A DNA stretch of 64,000 nucleotides from Aspergillus flavus (Eukaryota > Ascomycota > Eurotiomycetes > Eurotiales > Aspergillaceae). The position numbers were made by a program, and so were the translations under genes. Below the pieces are notes generated by a model that did no database searches, was not told the DNA's origin, and was given only the letters and a program-made list of their open reading frames with translations. How positions within the stretch are numbered: position 1 is the stretch's first letter; each line of letters opens with the position of its first letter. Below, piece by piece: positions 1 through 12,865 of this stretch. Location: NCBI RefSeq assembly GCF_009017415.1, contig NC_092409.1, positions 5,270,001 to 5,334,000 of the forward strand, in the 5' to 3' direction.

Positions 1-1291
1 TTCACCGAGCAATCCATCCTTCATTTCAGCACGAGGATCCAAGCTCCAAAGGCTGTCAGTTCGGTTAACATTCAAGATTGTTCGGACGTAGTCTTTGAGG
101 ATTATGTTGACATAGAGGCCGCAGGTTACTAGCCGACCGGTTTGGAACAGGTCGTTATCATATCTTGCGTATGCTTTGGTGTCTGATTCGTCGGGCTTAG
201 TGAACCGGCCGCCTTCGTTTATTGACGCCAGCTGTTCGACGACGTAGTTGTGAAATCGGTTAAACATGATCAAGATTACGCCAATACCCGGGGGGAACCC
301 CAGTACACGCTTGGTGGAGAAACAGTCCGGCTTGAGCTTTCCATCCTTAAAGGTTCTGACGAAATTTTGCTCGTCTTGGTTATTCCCATACAGCGGCGAG
401 AGATCGAGATATGAAGATGTTAAGGAAATCGTGGCATCGTTGCGGTCCGTTTGAAATAGGTCTCGGTGCATGTTAGATATGAATGGACGATGGGTGTTAT
501 TGGCCGCTACTCACCATGGATAATAATGGATGCAATATAGAACAAAATACTAGAAATCTTATTTGGATGTTCCTTGAAATCTTTGCGCACCAAAAGCGAA
601 TCGAAGAGTGTTTCTGGATCCGGGAGCGCAGGAGATTGCAATGTCTTTGGTCGAACGGATCTCGCGTAATGAGAGCCGGCAGCGCCGATATGAGGCCACA
701 AAACGTTCTTTTCTGGCATTAGCAAGCACTATACTCCAAGGGGGTAAGGCAGGTTTACATTGCCTGAACCATCTGCTTCTCGATACGAGTATTCGCGGCC
801 AAGGTACCTGCCTTCATTGTTAGACGTGCTCGCACGGCTCATGTCTTATCAAACAACATACGAAACCGGGGGATGTTCCAGATCTTTCCACAGCTGGTTG
901 AGGAAGGCATTTGTTAACTCTTTTCCGACTCGAGAGTTGGAAGGAAGTGCGGACGTGAGCTAGAATGAAAGCTTCTCGTTAATACAAGACGTGACTACCC
1001 CTCCCAACGATTGAGGCAACAAACCTGAATCAATCGCTCCATTATATAGTGCTTGTCATTGAGAGGCTCTCCCGTGGCGGCATTTTTGGTGAGTTCCACG
1101 ATCGTCTTGACATCGCTGAGATCCATACGGCCCAGATCTCTGACAATTCCCGTGCTATTTGACTCCTTCACGTAAGATCCATCCCCTGTTTCGGTGGGCA
1201 ACGGCCGTAGTGATGCTGACACGACCTTTTCAAGTTGAGAAACAGTCTTTCCTAACCCATTGATCACACCACCACTCTCGCTCTCTGCCAT
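1..1291 (-). CDS. ppoA: Psi-factor-producing oxygenase, PpoA type (5' part, continues past window start)
   Basis: Heme fatty-acid dioxygenase that turns oleic/linoleic acid into hydroxy-oxylipins (psi factors) balancing sexual and asexual development. Five exons are visible: 1025-1291, 862-959, 759-807, 515-707 and 1-461 (open at the edge). They join in frame to give the first 356 residues. The animal-peroxidase-like domain starts near residue 100 (NVLWPHIGAAGSHYARS block, then PDPETLFDSLL). The His of the IIIHDLFQT block falls at residue 202, the number I recall for the distal heme ligand of A. nidulans PpoA. SPLYGNNQDEQ and LGFPPG blocks follow. The proximal ligand and the C-terminal P450-like half lie outside the window. 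The N-terminus (GLGKTVSQLEKVV) resembles PpoA more than PpoB/C from memory; the paralogue assignment is inference, the family is not. Confidence 0.9.
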
Positions 1292-2725
1292 CTTGAAGAA
1301 GAGTATAGAGAACTATCCACTGCCGTTGAAGCAACAGAAACCAGAAGAAATGGTCAATATATATTAACTGCTATCGAATATCAGTGCTGATGATCTTAGA
1401 AACAATGGTGGCTCCTTTCCCTCCAATATCTTCTTTCATAAGCAAAGGAAGAAGAGATAACCATAAGGTCGTCGTAGAGATTGAGCAAAGCCAGGAGAGC
1501 AATAGAGAAAGATTTCCATGGCACGAGGGGCACATAGTCACCCACCTATATCAAACACCCAAGCAAGCGATCGCCCGGAGCTTCGAAGGACCTAAGAAAT
1601 AAGACGAGCGTGACGCTGGTGGTTACCGATTTTATAAAAATACAAAGAAGCAGCTACCGAAGTCACAGAAGGGAAAAAGTGATTCTACTCATGAACCGTG
1701 GAATTGGAACGTAAGACAGGAGAGATGAATAAAAAGAGAAGGAAAAGTTTCCTGTAACCGGATGGATTTTATATGGACAGGAGCATAACGGCCTAGCTCT
1801 CCTTGAAGGATTACGGTGCGGCTGAAGAAATAGAATCAGCTCAGGATGGTCAGCTCCGATGTGATTTGGATTAGAAAGCATACAACCAACTGTTCGTCGT
1901 TTCTCCTCCCTTGACAAGGAGAGCCCCACTGGCGAGTGTGCCAGTGAGACCGCGTTGATTTGATTCGCGCACGGAGTATACGAGTCGACGGCTGAGGAAG
2001 ACTAATAATAATACGACGTTGCCATCCATGGCGGAGGAAAACCCACGCAGTCCGTGGGGAATTCTAGGCCGGAACTAAAGAGAAAAGCTACCTTGGAGCC
2101 CGAAAAACCCCCCCAGTATCCAAGGATCACCCTGAACGGCTCTGTCTGCTAACTATTGGATCAAATCGGTTTGTGGGACTGGGAGGCCCGATCTGCGACT
2201 GGGGGGTACAGCAAGGTGGCGTAAAAACGCAACCGGAAATTTTGTCTGTGGTCTCATTCATATTTATTGTTCCAGGTGATTGATGGTTCGTCGGGATTGC
2301 CGATTCTCGCGGGTTGGCCAATTGTAACCTGAGAAGACAGGATCATGATATCTACACTCCCCTTCTTTGCATGTTGCAGACGTCGTCATGGCTGACACAA
2401 ACATTATTTTTCTTAGCCTCGCATTAAACGAGGCTAGTCATGTGACACCGATCATGGCTGGCTGAGCTGACGGGACTAAAAGGACACTATCGTTGTAGCC
2501 CGTCTGCTTACGGCGTTGCGGCGTATGCAACAAGAGCTGAACATTAAGTGATAGTCATAAGGAATTAGAAGATACGCCATAAATACACGGGATACCTCGG
2601 AAGAAAGCCTTCAATGGGTAAGCTTGCGTATTATTGCTTTTGTCGCTTGGTCTACTAGTCGTCAATGCATTGTATAGAGTATTCCGGTGATATTACTACT
2701 AGTACTCGGAGTAGCATATTCATAC
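1292..2725. other. Long spacer upstream of the ppo gene
   Basis: No convincing gene. Short open frames on both strands show no recognisable protein and no splice partners. An AT stretch (AATATATATT) near 1355-1365 lies about 65 bases before the ppo ATG and could be its TATA region. A TACGGAGTA-like half motif occurs near 1971-1979. A 1.4 kb promoter would fit a developmentally regulated gene, but this is inference. Confidence 0.5.
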
Positions 2726-2920
2726 CTACATGTCCCTGATCTGCAAGACGTTTCCTTCCGCCTCATATGACTCGAGTCTTCGAAGCATTTTCTCCATCGC
2801 CTGACGTGCCATCACTTTGTCCTGACTCGGACTCTTCAGAGCTCCTGGAAAGTTCAGGTGGTTGTTTCTTGGCGTCGCCCCACCTTCAAAGCTCTCAACT
2901 TTAATTTCCGTCCTCAACAT
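2726..2920 (-). CDS. Possible small protein, 64 aa, not recognised
   Basis: An uninterrupted 64-codon frame beginning MLRTEIKVESFEGG and ending VLQIRDM. It has a balanced, protein-like composition with a charged helical C-terminal half (residues 33-58) and no membrane segment or signal peptide. It lies divergently from tsc13, with a perfect CACGTG palindrome between the two. I do not recognise the family. It could be a small conserved fungal protein or a chance frame; upstream or downstream exons are also possible. Confidence 0.35.
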   Translation of the reverse strand: MLRTEIKVESFEGGATPRNNHLNFPGALKSPSQDKVMARQAMEKMLRRLESYEAEGNVLQIRDM

Positions 2921-2941
2921 TTACAGAATTCGAACTGTTGA

Positions 2942-2953
2942 TATCACGTGATA
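2942..2953. promoter_or_regulatory. Perfect palindrome TATCACGTGATA (E-box/CDE-I-like)
   Basis: A 12-base perfect palindrome with a CACGTG core between a possible small minus-strand gene and tsc13. CACGTG is bound by Cbf1-type and SREBP-type bHLH factors in fungi. Its place in a divergent spacer suggests a promoter element; which factor binds is unknown. Confidence 0.5.
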
Positions 2954-3119
2954 ACTGTCGAGCCGAGGTCAAGATGGACCTATCACCAAATCGGGTCTTG
3001 GTGTTCTTTCCCCCTCGAAATATTTGATATTGGTCGTCGCCTAAACAGCATTCAGTTGTCTACTTGCGAGCTTGGTCATTAAATCCGGTTATCTGGACGG
3101 CACATCTAAGATTCCAATT

Positions 3120-4200
3120 ATGGCGCCAGCAAGTATTACATTAATTGTTGAGCCCCGGGGTATGTATGCCTCCTGCACAGGCTGCCAGCCATTAATACAA
3201 ATCCTATATGCCTGTTATCTCCCTATAAATACTTACCCTATACTAGGTAAACCGATCAAGAAACTCCCTAAGGAAATTCAGATCAACCCCAATGCCCCCG
3301 CCCAGGACATCTATGCGGCGCTCGCGGCGGCCTCCGGCTCTTCCATCCATCGCCTGAGAATTACCAAAGGAAGCGACCGCAGTGTAGTACCCAATTCGAA
3401 AGAGACCAAAGTCGATGATACCGGTCTGAAGGAGAGAAGTGTTGTCCATGTCAAGGACCTTGGTGTGTGAAAGCACAGCTTCTGATCGTTATGTATAACA
3501 AGCTAACACACAATCTCCAGGTCCCCAAATTGGTTGGCGCACCGTATTCATCATTGAATATTTCGGCCCTCTGGTCATCCCTGCTCTGTTCCTCTACCCT
3601 CTTCGTCCATACATCTATTACAACTTCGACAAGCCGCTTCCTGAACCATCCTACCTTCAGCAACTGGTCTGTGCATTACTGTCCATCCATTTCCTGAAGC
3701 GAGAATTCGAGACTATCTTCATCCACCGCTTCAGCAATGCTACGATGCCAGCACGCAATATCTTTAAGAATAGCGCACACTATTGGGTCCTGGCTGGCTT
3801 GAACATCGCCTATTGGGTTTTCCGCCCCGACGCTTCTGCAGTCAACGAACCGAACCCTGCTCTCCTCTACGCTGGTCTCGGCCTCTTTGTTTTTGGTGAA
3901 CTGGCCAACTTGAACTCGCATTTGGTGCTACGTGGCCTGCGCCGTCCGGGTACCACAGACAGGGGTATTCCCTCAGGATTTGGATTTAGCCTTGTCACCT
4001 GTCCGAACTACCTATTCGAGATCATGGCTTGGGTCGGTGTCTATCTCGTTAGCGGTCTCAGCTGGAGCGTGCTGTTCTTCATCACCGTCGGCGGTGCGCA
4101 GATGGCCGCGTGGGCTAAGAAGAAGGAACGCCGTTACCGCAAGGAGTTCGGTGACAAGTACAAGCGCAAGAGCTTCGTTATGATTCCTGGTCTTATTTAG
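3120..4200 (+). CDS. tsc13: Very-long-chain enoyl-CoA reductase Tsc13
   Basis: Catalyses the last step of the ER fatty-acid elongation cycle, reducing trans-2-enoyl-CoA with NADPH, and so feeds sphingolipid synthesis. Exons 3120-3159, 3247-3462 and 3521-4200 give 311 aa, close to yeast Tsc13. The N-terminal third is a ubiquitin-like fold (KLPKEIQINPNA...). A steroid 5-alpha-reductase domain with several hydrophobic segments follows, including the HFLKREFETIFIHRFS motif whose Lys is the expected catalytic residue, and a basic tail typical of ER membrane proteins (KKKERRYRKEF). The start is the ATG just before APASITLIVEPRG; the longer upstream open frame is not needed. Convergent with the Mnn11-like gene. 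Confidence 0.95.
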
Positions 4201-4673
4201 ATTTGGCCAGAAGAACTCAAATCACTTACTTTTGTGGTGAGGTACAGCTAGCCCTTGCCACGTTGCCCCCTAACCACTCTATACCTGGTCACTCTCAGGT
4301 ACATTGTTTAAAATAGAGCCGTCGGAACAGTAGTCCATGGCAGGGGACATGTGTTTCTGCTAACATGACAAGAAACCACTCAAAAACTAATCATGACCGG
4401 TAGCATGAACTGTGGAGTCAGCCCATAAGTTCCGATTGTACGTTTACTCAAGATACTTCTTTCCAAAATCTCAGAAATAATAATTTAGTATTCATTACAT
4501 TAAACATCAAAAAGCTAGCAAATGAGAAACGCTGTACATGGAAAAAGGTGCCTCCAGCTCCACAACACCAGCCTAAGATAAGTCGCAGGGATCCACCCAG
4601 AACAAAAACTTCTGGAGCAGTCCGCGTGTCCTGCCTCATTCAATGAAACTTAATGCTGAGGCGTATAAGGCAA
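4201..4673. other. Spacer between convergent genes
   Basis: Holds the 3' flanks of tsc13 (plus) and the Mnn11-like gene (minus). No further gene or RNA seen. Confidence 0.5.
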
Positions 4674-5826
4674 TCAATCATTTTTGAGTTTTTTGCTCCA
4701 TAGACGGTAATATGGCTCCATCTCTTTCTCGCAATTCCGCTTCGTATCCGTGTCACATCCAAAGAAGCGAATGACCAAGTCACCGTCCTTATAGTTTCCA
4801 TCCGCGCCTGCGCCCGACGAGTCCTTGCTGTATGCGTTGATTGTCCGCTGAGGAACCAAAGCTAGTTTGGCTAGAATCGTCGGGTGCCACTGGAGAATAT
4901 GATCCTGGAAAAGTGACTGCCGTTAGCGTCTGTGTTACAAACGGTCGTAGAACAAAGCGACCCGATACGAAGCTAGGATAACTCTTACCAAAGCATGTGC
5001 CTCGGCCTTGGCGAAGTTGTAGCTGCGGTACAAAGGATCGAACCATATGTCGAGGAATGTCCGCGCAAACTCTCCCTGCTTGATGACGAAGCTTCCGGAG
5101 CTAAGACTCTCGCTATCTGTGCTCAGAATGAGGTCTACATCCTGGGGCTGTAGATGCGAAAAGGTCTTGATTATGCTATCCGGCGGGACGACAGGAACGT
5201 CCTTGAGCATCAACGAGTCTAGACGACTCTTTTCGAGGAGATGCGACTCCAGTGACTTGCTCGGGTTCATGATCAGCGCATTCGCGTCGAGGTAGAAGAA
5301 GTGCTTCGAGTACGGATGGGTAGCCATCGCATGTCGAACGGCTGGGACGACGCCCCAGCTTCGCGGGGCGCTCTCCAGTGTAGTTTCGTAATCGGACAGG
5401 TTGGCAAAGAAGTTCGTATAACCTTGAGCAACGCAGGTACTGTAAGTAAGTATCACCGACCGGGGCGTTGTGTGTTCACGTACCATGTTGCTTGGCGTAT
5501 TCTTCTCTGTTCTTGGTGATCTTTTGAATGTAGTCGGCGCTCCAGCGGGCACGGTCTAGAACAGTCACGATGACAAGACTTGAAGTCCCGGCTGGTGCTG
5601 CAGGAGTTCCTGTACTCGAGTAAAATAGTTGCGATAATAAGAAATAAATCACCGCCAGTGCGAATACTAATATCGCAACAGCTTTAAGTTGTTTTCTGCG
5701 TTGTAACGACAGCCGGGAAGAGCGGCTGTATAGAGGAGCATTGACGTTCCTCCGAGGTGGTAGAGCGAACTGCATGGCTGAACAATTTGCCCCCAGCTGT
5801 GGTTTGCCGGGTGACAGAGAGTACAC
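4674..5826 (-). CDS. mnn11: GT34 alpha-1,6-mannosyltransferase subunit, Mnn11-like
   Basis: Type II Golgi protein of the GMA12/MNN10 glycosyltransferase family, expected in the mannan polymerase complex that builds the N-glycan backbone. Exons 5484-5826, 4989-5422 and 4674-4904 give 335 aa (318 if the second Met is used). A basic cytosolic tail precedes one membrane anchor at about residues 67-88 (AVAILVFALAVIYFLLSQLF). Then come the family blocks VTVLDRARW, NREEYAKQHGY, SWGVVPAVRHAM, the nucleotide-sugar site YLDANALI, and SSGSFVIK. The usual DxD is D-A-N here, so catalytic capacity is doubtful, as may be true for Mnn11-type partners of Mnn10. Assignment to Mnn11 rather than Mnn10 is from overall resemblance. 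Confidence 0.8.
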
Positions 5827-6429
5827 TTGAACAAAACTATCGATCAGCGCATTCTAGTAGGAAGTACACCCTGGGCTGAGTGGAAATGTAGTTTGCAGCG
5901 TTGCAGTACTTCTGGAACGGTCTTATCTAGTATCTGCCGCATCCGGAAATTAAATGCGGATCATAAACGGCCCGACATATTATCCAAGACATTCCTGAGG
6001 TAATTTCATAGTTGGTTGTTGGTTGTATTGGCGGTTAAATAGTGTATTGATTTATGTCTTGCAGAGGAGTGTCGAGATCCTATGCACCTGGCGTGAAAGG
6101 TCATAGCAGTGATAGCATAACTATCCCTCCTATACACCATCCAGGATATTTCTAAAGAACTATTTATATTTAACCCAAAGTAGCATTGACAACGTATAAG
6201 TACACTGAAGAGCTAATCATGCAAATTCAAGGAAATAAATGCAACAACTGAGAGGTAGTTGTATGCTGGCATCCGCCGTCCCTCTCAATTATCAATACCG
6301 GGAAGTGGTATATGAGGCACTGCCGACCATGACCAAAATAATAATACAGACGCCCATCCATTGATCACCGCAAATCAGAACAAATCAACTGTCCAAAGTG
6401 CTTCTCCAGAAGCCTTTGTTCCTCCCTCT
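5827..6429. other. Spacer, no gene seen
   Basis: Contains the promoter of the Mnn11-like gene and the 3' flank of the bL28m gene. A short tandem GTTGGTTGTTGGTTGT occurs near 6010-6026. Open frames here are short and unconvincing. Confidence 0.45.
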
Positions 6430-7068
6430 TTAATACTGCTTCTCGTTGTAAGTTGGCTTCGTGATTTCCTTGATGTTGGTCAGATCCTCCGCCTGTGCCT
6501 TGATTTCGGCTTCCTTCTGCGCCACCCACTCCTCGAATGATGGCGGCTCGGGAAGTCCTAAGCGCTTCCGTTCTTGTCGGAATTGCTCCTGGATCTTCGG
6601 GGTCTGCATGACCTTCCACCTCAACTGCCATCCAAACACTCCAAGTTCCTTGACCCGCCCCGGCCGGTCGTCAAGAAGGTAGTTGTCGAGTCCACCAGAC
6701 TTCCGGATCGTCCTCAGAGCCTTACGTGTGACCTTGATGAACAGCCACTCATCAAGCGCTTCGCTGTAGATCTTCTTTCGGCGGACATTTGGCTTCCAGA
6801 AGCGTCGGGTTTTCCCCTCATTCCGACCTTTGGAGATCTTGTTTCCGAATTGGATCATAACGCCTCCATAGAGACCGCTGTTCGACTGCTTGTAGACATG
6901 GTTGGGGCCGTAAGGGTAAGGAGGAATGTAATCAGGCAGCTGTTTCGTCTTCTGCGAGGCCAATGTCGTGGAAAAGGATCGTTTGGAGGCGGTTAACGAA
7001 AGGTTGCGAAAAGCCGTAGAGAGGGAGAACGGAACGGACAAAGCCGAACGAGGCTGTAAACCCGCCAT
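6430..7068 (-). CDS. mrpl24: Mitochondrial large-subunit ribosomal protein bL28m
   Basis: Component of the mitochondrial large ribosomal subunit, homologous to yeast Mrpl24 (bacterial L28 family). A single exon of 212 codons starts at MAGLQPRSAL. The N-terminal ~40 residues are rich in Arg, Ser and Leu and lack acids, a matrix-targeting presequence (LSTAFRNLSLTASKRSF). The L28 core follows: YGGVMIQFGNKISKG, TRRFWKPNVRRKKIYSEAL, then KVTRKALRTIRKSGGLDNYLL. The frame is open for 27 codons upstream, but that extension is less like a presequence, so I chose the internal Met. Transcribed divergently from rvb1. Confidence 0.92.
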   Translation of the reverse strand: MAGLQPRSALSVPFSLSTAFRNLSLTASKRSFSTTLASQKTKQLPDYIPPYPYGPNHVYKQSNSGLYGGVMIQFGNKISKGRNEGKTRRFWKPNVRRKKIYSEALDEWLFIKVTRKALRTIRKSGGLDNYLLDDRPGRVKELGVFGWQLRWKVMQTPKIQEQFRQERKRLGLPEPPSFEEWVAQKEAEIKAQAEDLTNIKEITKPTYNEKQY

Positions 7069-7454
7069 TGTCTTGATCAAAAGGTCGATATCGTATCGAC
7101 CATGACAGGGAAAGACAGTCGAGAGGAAGTGAACGGCGTCGACGGACACGACGGGTATTCCGATAAATATGGAGGGCCGGAGTAGTCGTTGACTACCTTA
7201 GTGAGGTGAAAGAATTTGGGAGTTGGCTTCACCGCCTTAGCAACGGACGGCTATCATTGAGCGGTCCCTTAAGCTGCGCTTTGAATTTCGGCCAGAAGCA
7301 TCCATCGCTATCGTCCTTGCTCCAGTTTTCTCTGTTGGCTCATCAATTACGTCTCTTCTCGATAATAATTATTGACGTTTCAATATCTGATCGTTCCGAC
7401 CATAAATATACTTAATAAATCGTGACTTCTGAGTGAGGTCGCAACCCTTTCACC
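7069..7454. promoter_or_regulatory. Divergent promoter between bL28m and rvb1
   Basis: 386 bases separating the two start codons; it should carry both promoters. No strong TATA box or repeated element stands out. Confidence 0.45.
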
Positions 7455-9010
<1,556 letters not shown>

Positions 9011-9257
9011 AGGCCGTTTTGTGGAAATGAAGAAGACCTTTCTTGATCTAATACTTTTGACTGGGAAAAGAGCACAAGAATAAAAGAATGAAAAAAAGAG
9101 CAATATGTATACCATGTCTGATGTACCTTGTACTGGCCAGGCGAATGATCCATCATAGTCATTTAACGTTAATGTCAACTAGTCTCATGTTTTCATTGAT
9201 CTCATTTCTGCTATAGAATCCAGTTCTATAAAGGCTATCTATTATCAAACTGGCCGA

Positions 9258-10947
9258 CTAAGACTTACGCATCTTATCCCCGCCCAACATCCACTTAAAC
9301 ATAGTCTCAACCCTCGAGACAGGGAACCCAAGCGCCCCCAATAAGATCCACGAGATCTGGAAAACCAGAGCATAGACCCGAGCCAGACAAAGTGCTGTCC
9401 GGACAAGATGGTCCTTGAAACCTAGCTCTATAGACGGTGATTTGGAGGAACACAAGGGGTCAGGGTGGTATTGAACCTCAAAAGGTACCTGAGCACCAAA
9501 ATGCTCGATAGCAATCTCGAGACCAGCAGTAACCGCATCTTCAAGAAACCCACGTCCGGTCCAGCGGAATCCGTAGCTTAATCCCCTCTTGTTCTGGATC
9601 AAAGGAAGCCGGCTTTGAGCTTGGAGAGTTGCGGTGCTAAGTTCGAGGTCGGTGTATTCCCATATGCTGTGTGCAAAGCGGGGATGTGGCGGCGTAAATG
9701 GGTTCAGGGTGATGTATAACCGATCGAAGAGACAGGTCGGGATGTCTTGGAGGGAGCTTACGTTGTATGTGAGGCTGGATTTGCGGGGTGCCCAGGCTGA
9801 GGGTTCATGCTGGGTGTAGTCGGTGGGGTCTAGGGTGTAGTTACTGGGAGGCCAAGATCCGTTGGTGCTGGGTGCCAGCTGGTTTGAAATGTGTAAGTGG
9901 TTGTTCAGTCGTGTTGTTTATGATAGAGGGTTGTGGTTTACTTACAAAAGGGTCTGAGTGTAAGACGGCGATATTGTTGGTTGTTTTGAGCCCCTGGATG
10001 ATTTCCGTTTCTTTGGTGTCTATATTGGAACCTAGTACCTTGAGGATCTCGTCGTTGTCCACGGCGAAGATTATATGATCGAAGTGTAATTCTCTACCAT
10101 CCGCTGTGAAAAGGCTATACTGCTTTTTACCCATGCGGACTATCTCCCGGACGCTGGTATTGAGGTGCACATTTTCAGGGGAGAATCCCCTGGCCATGGC
10201 TTGAACAACATGGCTTGTTCCACCGTCGATACGCCGAAAATCTGGCGTAGTTCGCCGTGTGCCAAAGAGTTGATGGTCGCATAAGCTGCGAATGAGGGTC
10301 TTCACAGGAAATTGTGGAAGTAGCCGTCCAACATTCGTCCCCCATAGGGTTGAAAACAAAGGCGCCAGATACTGGTCGCAAAGACTTTTTGAATACCTTT
10401 CCTTTGAGAGAAATTCATGTGTGCTGAGCGACTGCTGAACGTTAGTTTTGTCATGGGATCGACGCTTCTCTATCAATACATCCATGGCCAAATAATTGAA
10501 CCATATGATGTCGAGCAACAAACGAATGGTTCCTAAGTTGCACAACATCCATGGGTGTAGGAGAAGCGTATTTAGAACGCTACCACACCAGTCATAAGTG
10601 TCTATACCGTTTGACACACCAAAACTAAATGGTACGGCGGATGTGCTTATTCCTAGGAAGCGGAGCAGAGATACGAGATTGGCTAGACACAGATGTTAGC
10701 CCTGAACTGCCTTTCTGGTATAACCAAACTGACGAGAAGCCTCGGCATTGAAGGATGGCGATTCTGTGTTCACATCGACTTCTTTCCCATTATGTTCTAA
10801 TGGTAGGGACTTGATACGCCCGCCCAAGCTTGCCGAAGCCTCAAATAGGTGGACATCATGCGCCGAATGTTGCAATGCCCAGAAGCAAGTGGTTCCAGTG
10901 CAGCCGCCGCCAACAATAGCGACTCGTTCGGAGTGAGGAAGCGGCAT
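9258..10947 (-). CDS. FAD-dependent amine-oxidase-like oxidoreductase
   Basis: Exons 10725-10947, 9946-10682 and 9258-9878 join in frame to give 526 aa. The N-terminus is a Rossmann FAD site (VAIVGGGCTGTTCFW, about residues 8-22, fits GxGxxG), followed by LFEASASLGGRI, the acidic end of beta-2 plus the GG doublet of NAD(P)-binding_8 amine oxidases. Central blocks include FDHIIFAVDNDEILKVLG. The C-terminus has GLSYGFRWTGRGFLEDAVTAGLEIA, the usual second FAD motif, then a hydrophobic stretch (ALVFQISWILLGALGFPV). Such proteins are often found beside cyclopropane-fatty-acid synthases; none is here, so the substrate is unknown. The intron-1 donor (GTTATA) is unusual; that border is the weakest. 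Confidence 0.8.
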
Positions 10948-12058
10948 GGGACAGAAATTCTTCAGAAAAATAGCCTCCCATCTGACTGAAAAAGTCAATA
11001 CTAGCAGGTGAAAGGCGGACGCAGCCTTCTATACGAAGTGCAACAGTTGGTGCACGCGTTGGAGAGGGAGTGGATGAAACAGTAGATAGATCTATACTAC
11101 TCGCCCCCAGTCAGACCTCGGCTCATACTTTCCGGGGGTGGCGAGAATCAGGGTGATATTTAACTATGGCCAAAGGATTAGCTCAGGAGGAAACGAGAGA
11201 ATGCCAACATAATGCGGTTACGGGCTCCTCAAGACAGGTTCTCCAGTCTACTTGGGCGTGATCATATCAGATGACAGGGCGCTTAATCATGGGTGAACCA
11301 GCGGCAAATTGGCTTTTAAAGGGGATTAATATCGCATTACGACACTGGTCATTGGCCAGGTTCCAATATTAAGGGGGTTATTTTACGGGGTTAATTTGCA
11401 TACTCCACAAGCTCCAGTTGTATCAGGGGCACACGATAGTCGGGTGGCTGGCTCATATCTGCACGCATATCAGATTCCGTTGATTGTGAGGACATCACAC
11501 TATGGAAAAGCCGACAACTGACGTATGGGAAACTCGCTGGTTATTCAAAAAGTATTCCAAAAAGATCCGCCAATCATTTTATAGTTATTCTTAGTATACT
11601 AGTACCTACTACTAGTATTACATGGTAAGAATGAACTAATGAATGATTTAATCCTCAAAAATGGAAACCTCAACCTCGGCCGCGCATCACGTGTGGGTCG
11701 GGGTTCCTGTCCCGGACAATCATTAGCATCCTATCGTCATTCTGCCTACTCCGTACTCCGTATCTTCCCCCTCATTCAACACCAGACATTCACAGCTTTT
11801 CGGTCGTTTTTGTGTGTCTTTTATTTTGTGCAGCACTGACCATTCCCTACATCATTAGAAAAAGAGGAGAGAGAGTGTGTGTCTACCTACTTTGTTCGTT
11901 CTGACCGAGCGAAAGTGCCACCAGCCACCGCAAGATAAGGTGGTCCCAGGAATCCGCCTGCCTATCAGCGACTATTGAGCGCTTTAAAAACCCAATTTAG
12001 ATCAACGCCGCAACTTACACAATCTTCCTCTTTCTTATCTAGATCACATCTCATCATC
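10948..12058. other. Divergent spacer upstream of the oxidoreductase and vti1
   Basis: No gene recognised; the longest frame (11639-11839) has no protein-like features. A CACGTG lies at 11688-11693 and a tandem TACTCCGTACTCCGTA at 11747-11762, about 300 bases before the vti1 ATG. Confidence 0.5.
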
Positions 12059-12865
12059 ATGTCAAATCCGTTGGATACCGATGCCGGCTCAGAGCTCTTC
12101 AGTAGTTATGAGGCCGAGCTAAAGCTGATACAGGCCGATCTGAACCAGACATTGGACCAGATCGCCGAATCGAGCGGAGAGCAACGGAAATCCACAATTA
12201 GGAAAGCGGAACAGGTTCTAGATGAAGCTACTGAACTGGTTGGTTGCCTACCTCGCAATACTCGGTGAACTCTCATTGACAAGGTCGGTCATTTGCAGTT
12301 GGACCAGATGCGCATGGAGAAGCAGAACATCCCCTCGGCGGCGCGGTCAAAAGTCAACGCACGATTCCGCAACTATGCCACGGATCTTGATGAGTCGAAA
12401 CGCAAACTGAAATCTCTTTCCGACGACCGAAAAGCGCTCTTTGGCGATCGCTACACCGACGACCCGCAGGATGTACACCTGGAGCAGAGGCAGCAGCTTC
12501 TGTCCGGCACGGACCGCCTGGAGCGCAGCTCTGCCAGACTCCAAGAAAGCCAGCGGATTGCTTTAGAGACGGAAGATATCGGCCGCAACACGCTAGCAGA
12601 TCTGAACACGCAGCGGGAAACCATTATGAATACCCGGAGCAATCTGCAGCAAAGCGAAGGATATGTTGATACCAGTATCAAAACGTTAAGGGGCATGGCC
12701 CGTAGGTACTGACTCCTTGGACTCCTACTCTTTTACTTTCTAACTCATAATTGCTAAAATTTCCTCGTTTTGCGCAGGATGGCTACGAATCGGATAATCA
12801 CTATTGCGATCATAACCGTTTTGGTTCTTCTGATTATTGCCGTTATCTACAGCAAGTTCCATTAA
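12059..12865 (+). CDS. vti1: Vesicle SNARE Vti1
   Basis: Qb-SNARE acting in Golgi, endosome and vacuole fusion. Exons 12059-12238, 12299-12705 and 12778-12865 give 224 aa. The N-terminal part (about 1-100) is the three-helix Habc-type Vti1 domain (SSYEAELKLIQADLNQTL...). The SNARE motif runs roughly from QRIALETEDIGRNTLADLNTQR with its zero-layer Gln, and the last exon alone encodes the tail anchor (IITIAIITVLVLLIIAVIY). Upstream in-frame codons before the chosen ATG are low-complexity leader. Confidence 0.95.

Noticed and set aside
1663..1929. 88-codon minus-strand frame upstream of the ppo gene
   Set aside because: No motif, no splice partners, and unlikely composition for a fungal protein.
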